Below, piece by piece: positions 62,915-64,000 of a stretch of DNA of 64,000 nt. Both the position numbers and the translations under genes were made by a program. Origin of the DNA: Siphonodentalium dalli. Lineage: Eukaryota; Mollusca; Scaphopoda; Gadilida; Siphonodentaliidae. Position 1 is the first letter of the stretch; each line of letters opens with the position of its first letter. Location of the stretch: the NCBI GenBank assembly GCA_032622095.1, contig CP136066.1:99287319-99351318 (forward strand), in the 5' to 3' direction. Below the pieces are notes generated by a model, which worked only from the letters and a program-made list of their open reading frames with translations, was not told where the DNA came from and made no database searches.

Positions 62915-63660
62915 ATTATGCCCCCGACTTGAAATCGGCGGGTATATAGTCGACGTATCCGTCCGTCCGTCTGTACAAACATTTTGCATTATTGTTCAGC
63001 AACCACTGGGCAGATTTAGCTGATATTTGGTATGGTGATAGAGTAGCATGGGGGAACAGCTACGTGCATAGCGCGGGTTTCGTCCACCCATTTTCACCAG
63101 AGTTATGACCCTTTTTTTACTTAGAAAATTCAATTTTGTCCGTCCGTACAAACATTTTGCATTATTGTTCAGCAACCGCTGGGCAGATTTAGCTGATATT
63201 TGGTATGGTGATAGAGCAGCATGGGGGAACAGCTACATGCATAGCGCTGGTTTCGTCCACCGATTTTCACCAGAGTTATGGCCATTTTTTTTACTTAGAA
63301 AATTATATTTTTCTCTTGTTTTTGGGGTTTCCAGATGATAGCGTGAGCTTTGGTGGTACGATTGCAAATCCCGTATTTTTGTGGATCAGTTATATGAAAA
63401 TACATGTCAAGTGCGAATTTGGGTATGATCTGATGGTTTTTGCCAGAGTTATGGCCCTTTTTTCAACTTAGAAAATTTGAATTTTTGCTTGTTTTTGGGT
63501 TTCCGGATCGCTTGTTTTTGGGTTTTTAGTCAACATTTCTGTACGAACTTCTTTTGGAATGGTCATATAGACCTCCTCGGATATCCGCAGTTTCGTCCAT
63601 GCTTAATCCGAATTGCTACGGTCGGGGGCAAATGCCACGTGACAGCGTACCTCTTGTATT
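62915..63660 (+). repeat. Dispersed repeat (ATGCCCCCGACTTGAAATCG)
   Basis: Same architecture (opening hairpin, CCGTCCGTC run, GAGTTATGGCC and CTTAGAAAATT blocks) with an internal duplication; closes GGTCGGGGGCAAAT. Confidence 0.65.
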
Positions 63661-64000
63661 ATAATTATTATAGTAATCAGTAATGGTCAGCCTGTTATAA
63701 GTAAGCGAAAGACTTTTTGTCACATGTTTGACAGAAAGTTGCGTTTCTAAGGTGATCTGATGGCACATATTCATGCCGCTGAGAAATATTTAATAAACAT
63801 ACAGACCCAAATAAGAATCATACAGGGTGGATGTTTTGCAGAAAAAGCATACATGGATGATTATTTGGGTCCCTGGTGTATTTATTGATGGGATCGATTT
63901 ATCGATTAGGAAAATCGCTAATCATTGTAGCCATACATGTAAGTCTTTAAACAGATTGTTTTGACTAATCAACTGCTATTGGAGCAATCTGATGAAAAAA

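Overview
The window is animal nuclear DNA: AT-rich, with short exons bounded by GT/AG introns and a very high density of transposable elements. The gene homologies, the element mix (DIRS-like, I/Nimb-type LINE, hAT, piggyBac and pogo/Tigger miniatures) and the frequent ACATGTACATGTA-like motifs suggest a mollusc, probably a bivalve. That assignment is inference; the species is not resolved.

Three host genes can be supported. (1) A GPATCH2 homologue on the minus strand (about 16.0-30.85 kb). Five exons are well supported and one 42-nt exon is possible; the last exon carries the G-patch. (2) A three-exon gene on the plus strand (36287-38830) whose splice phases fit exactly and whose 127-aa product matches TEX43/SPMIP10, a microtubule inner protein of sperm flagella. 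(3) The first coding exon (46115-46269, plus) of a TMX1-like ER thioredoxin-related membrane protein; the rest lies beyond the window. The genes show no obvious functional link.

Layout. 0-8.8 kb: a 21-bp minisatellite, dispersed repeats and several TTAA-flanked piggyBac-type miniatures. 8.84-14.37 kb: a DIRS-like element with inverted terminal repeats and an internal complementary region that matches the joined termini, but no recognisable reverse transcriptase or recombinase. 14.4-32 kb: GPATCH2, its introns filled with hairpin repeats, hAT and piggyBac miniatures. 32-36 kb: a tandem array, a long palindrome and a nested element set (piggyBac and hAT miniatures inside a larger inverted-repeat element). 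36.3-39.6 kb: the TEX43 gene. 39.6-46 kb: mostly non-coding. 46.1-57.2 kb: TMX1 exon 1, then within its intron a decayed I/Nimb-type LINE (minus) with fragments of further copies, interrupted by hAT-like elements and by a miniature LTR element whose LTRs contain 5S rRNA-derived sequence. 57.2-64 kb: inverted-repeat elements, a tandem array, a deleted Tigger/pogo element retaining a CENP-B-type helix-turn-helix ORF, and long dispersed repeats.

The two most unusual objects are the 5S-carrying miniature LTR retrotransposon at 54165-55059, with 4-bp target duplication, a TGG primer-binding site and a different promoter lesion in each LTR, and the DIRS-like element at 8845-14372, whose 97-bp internal region is the exact complement of its two ends joined together. 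All identifications are by eye and from memory of the families; no search was run.
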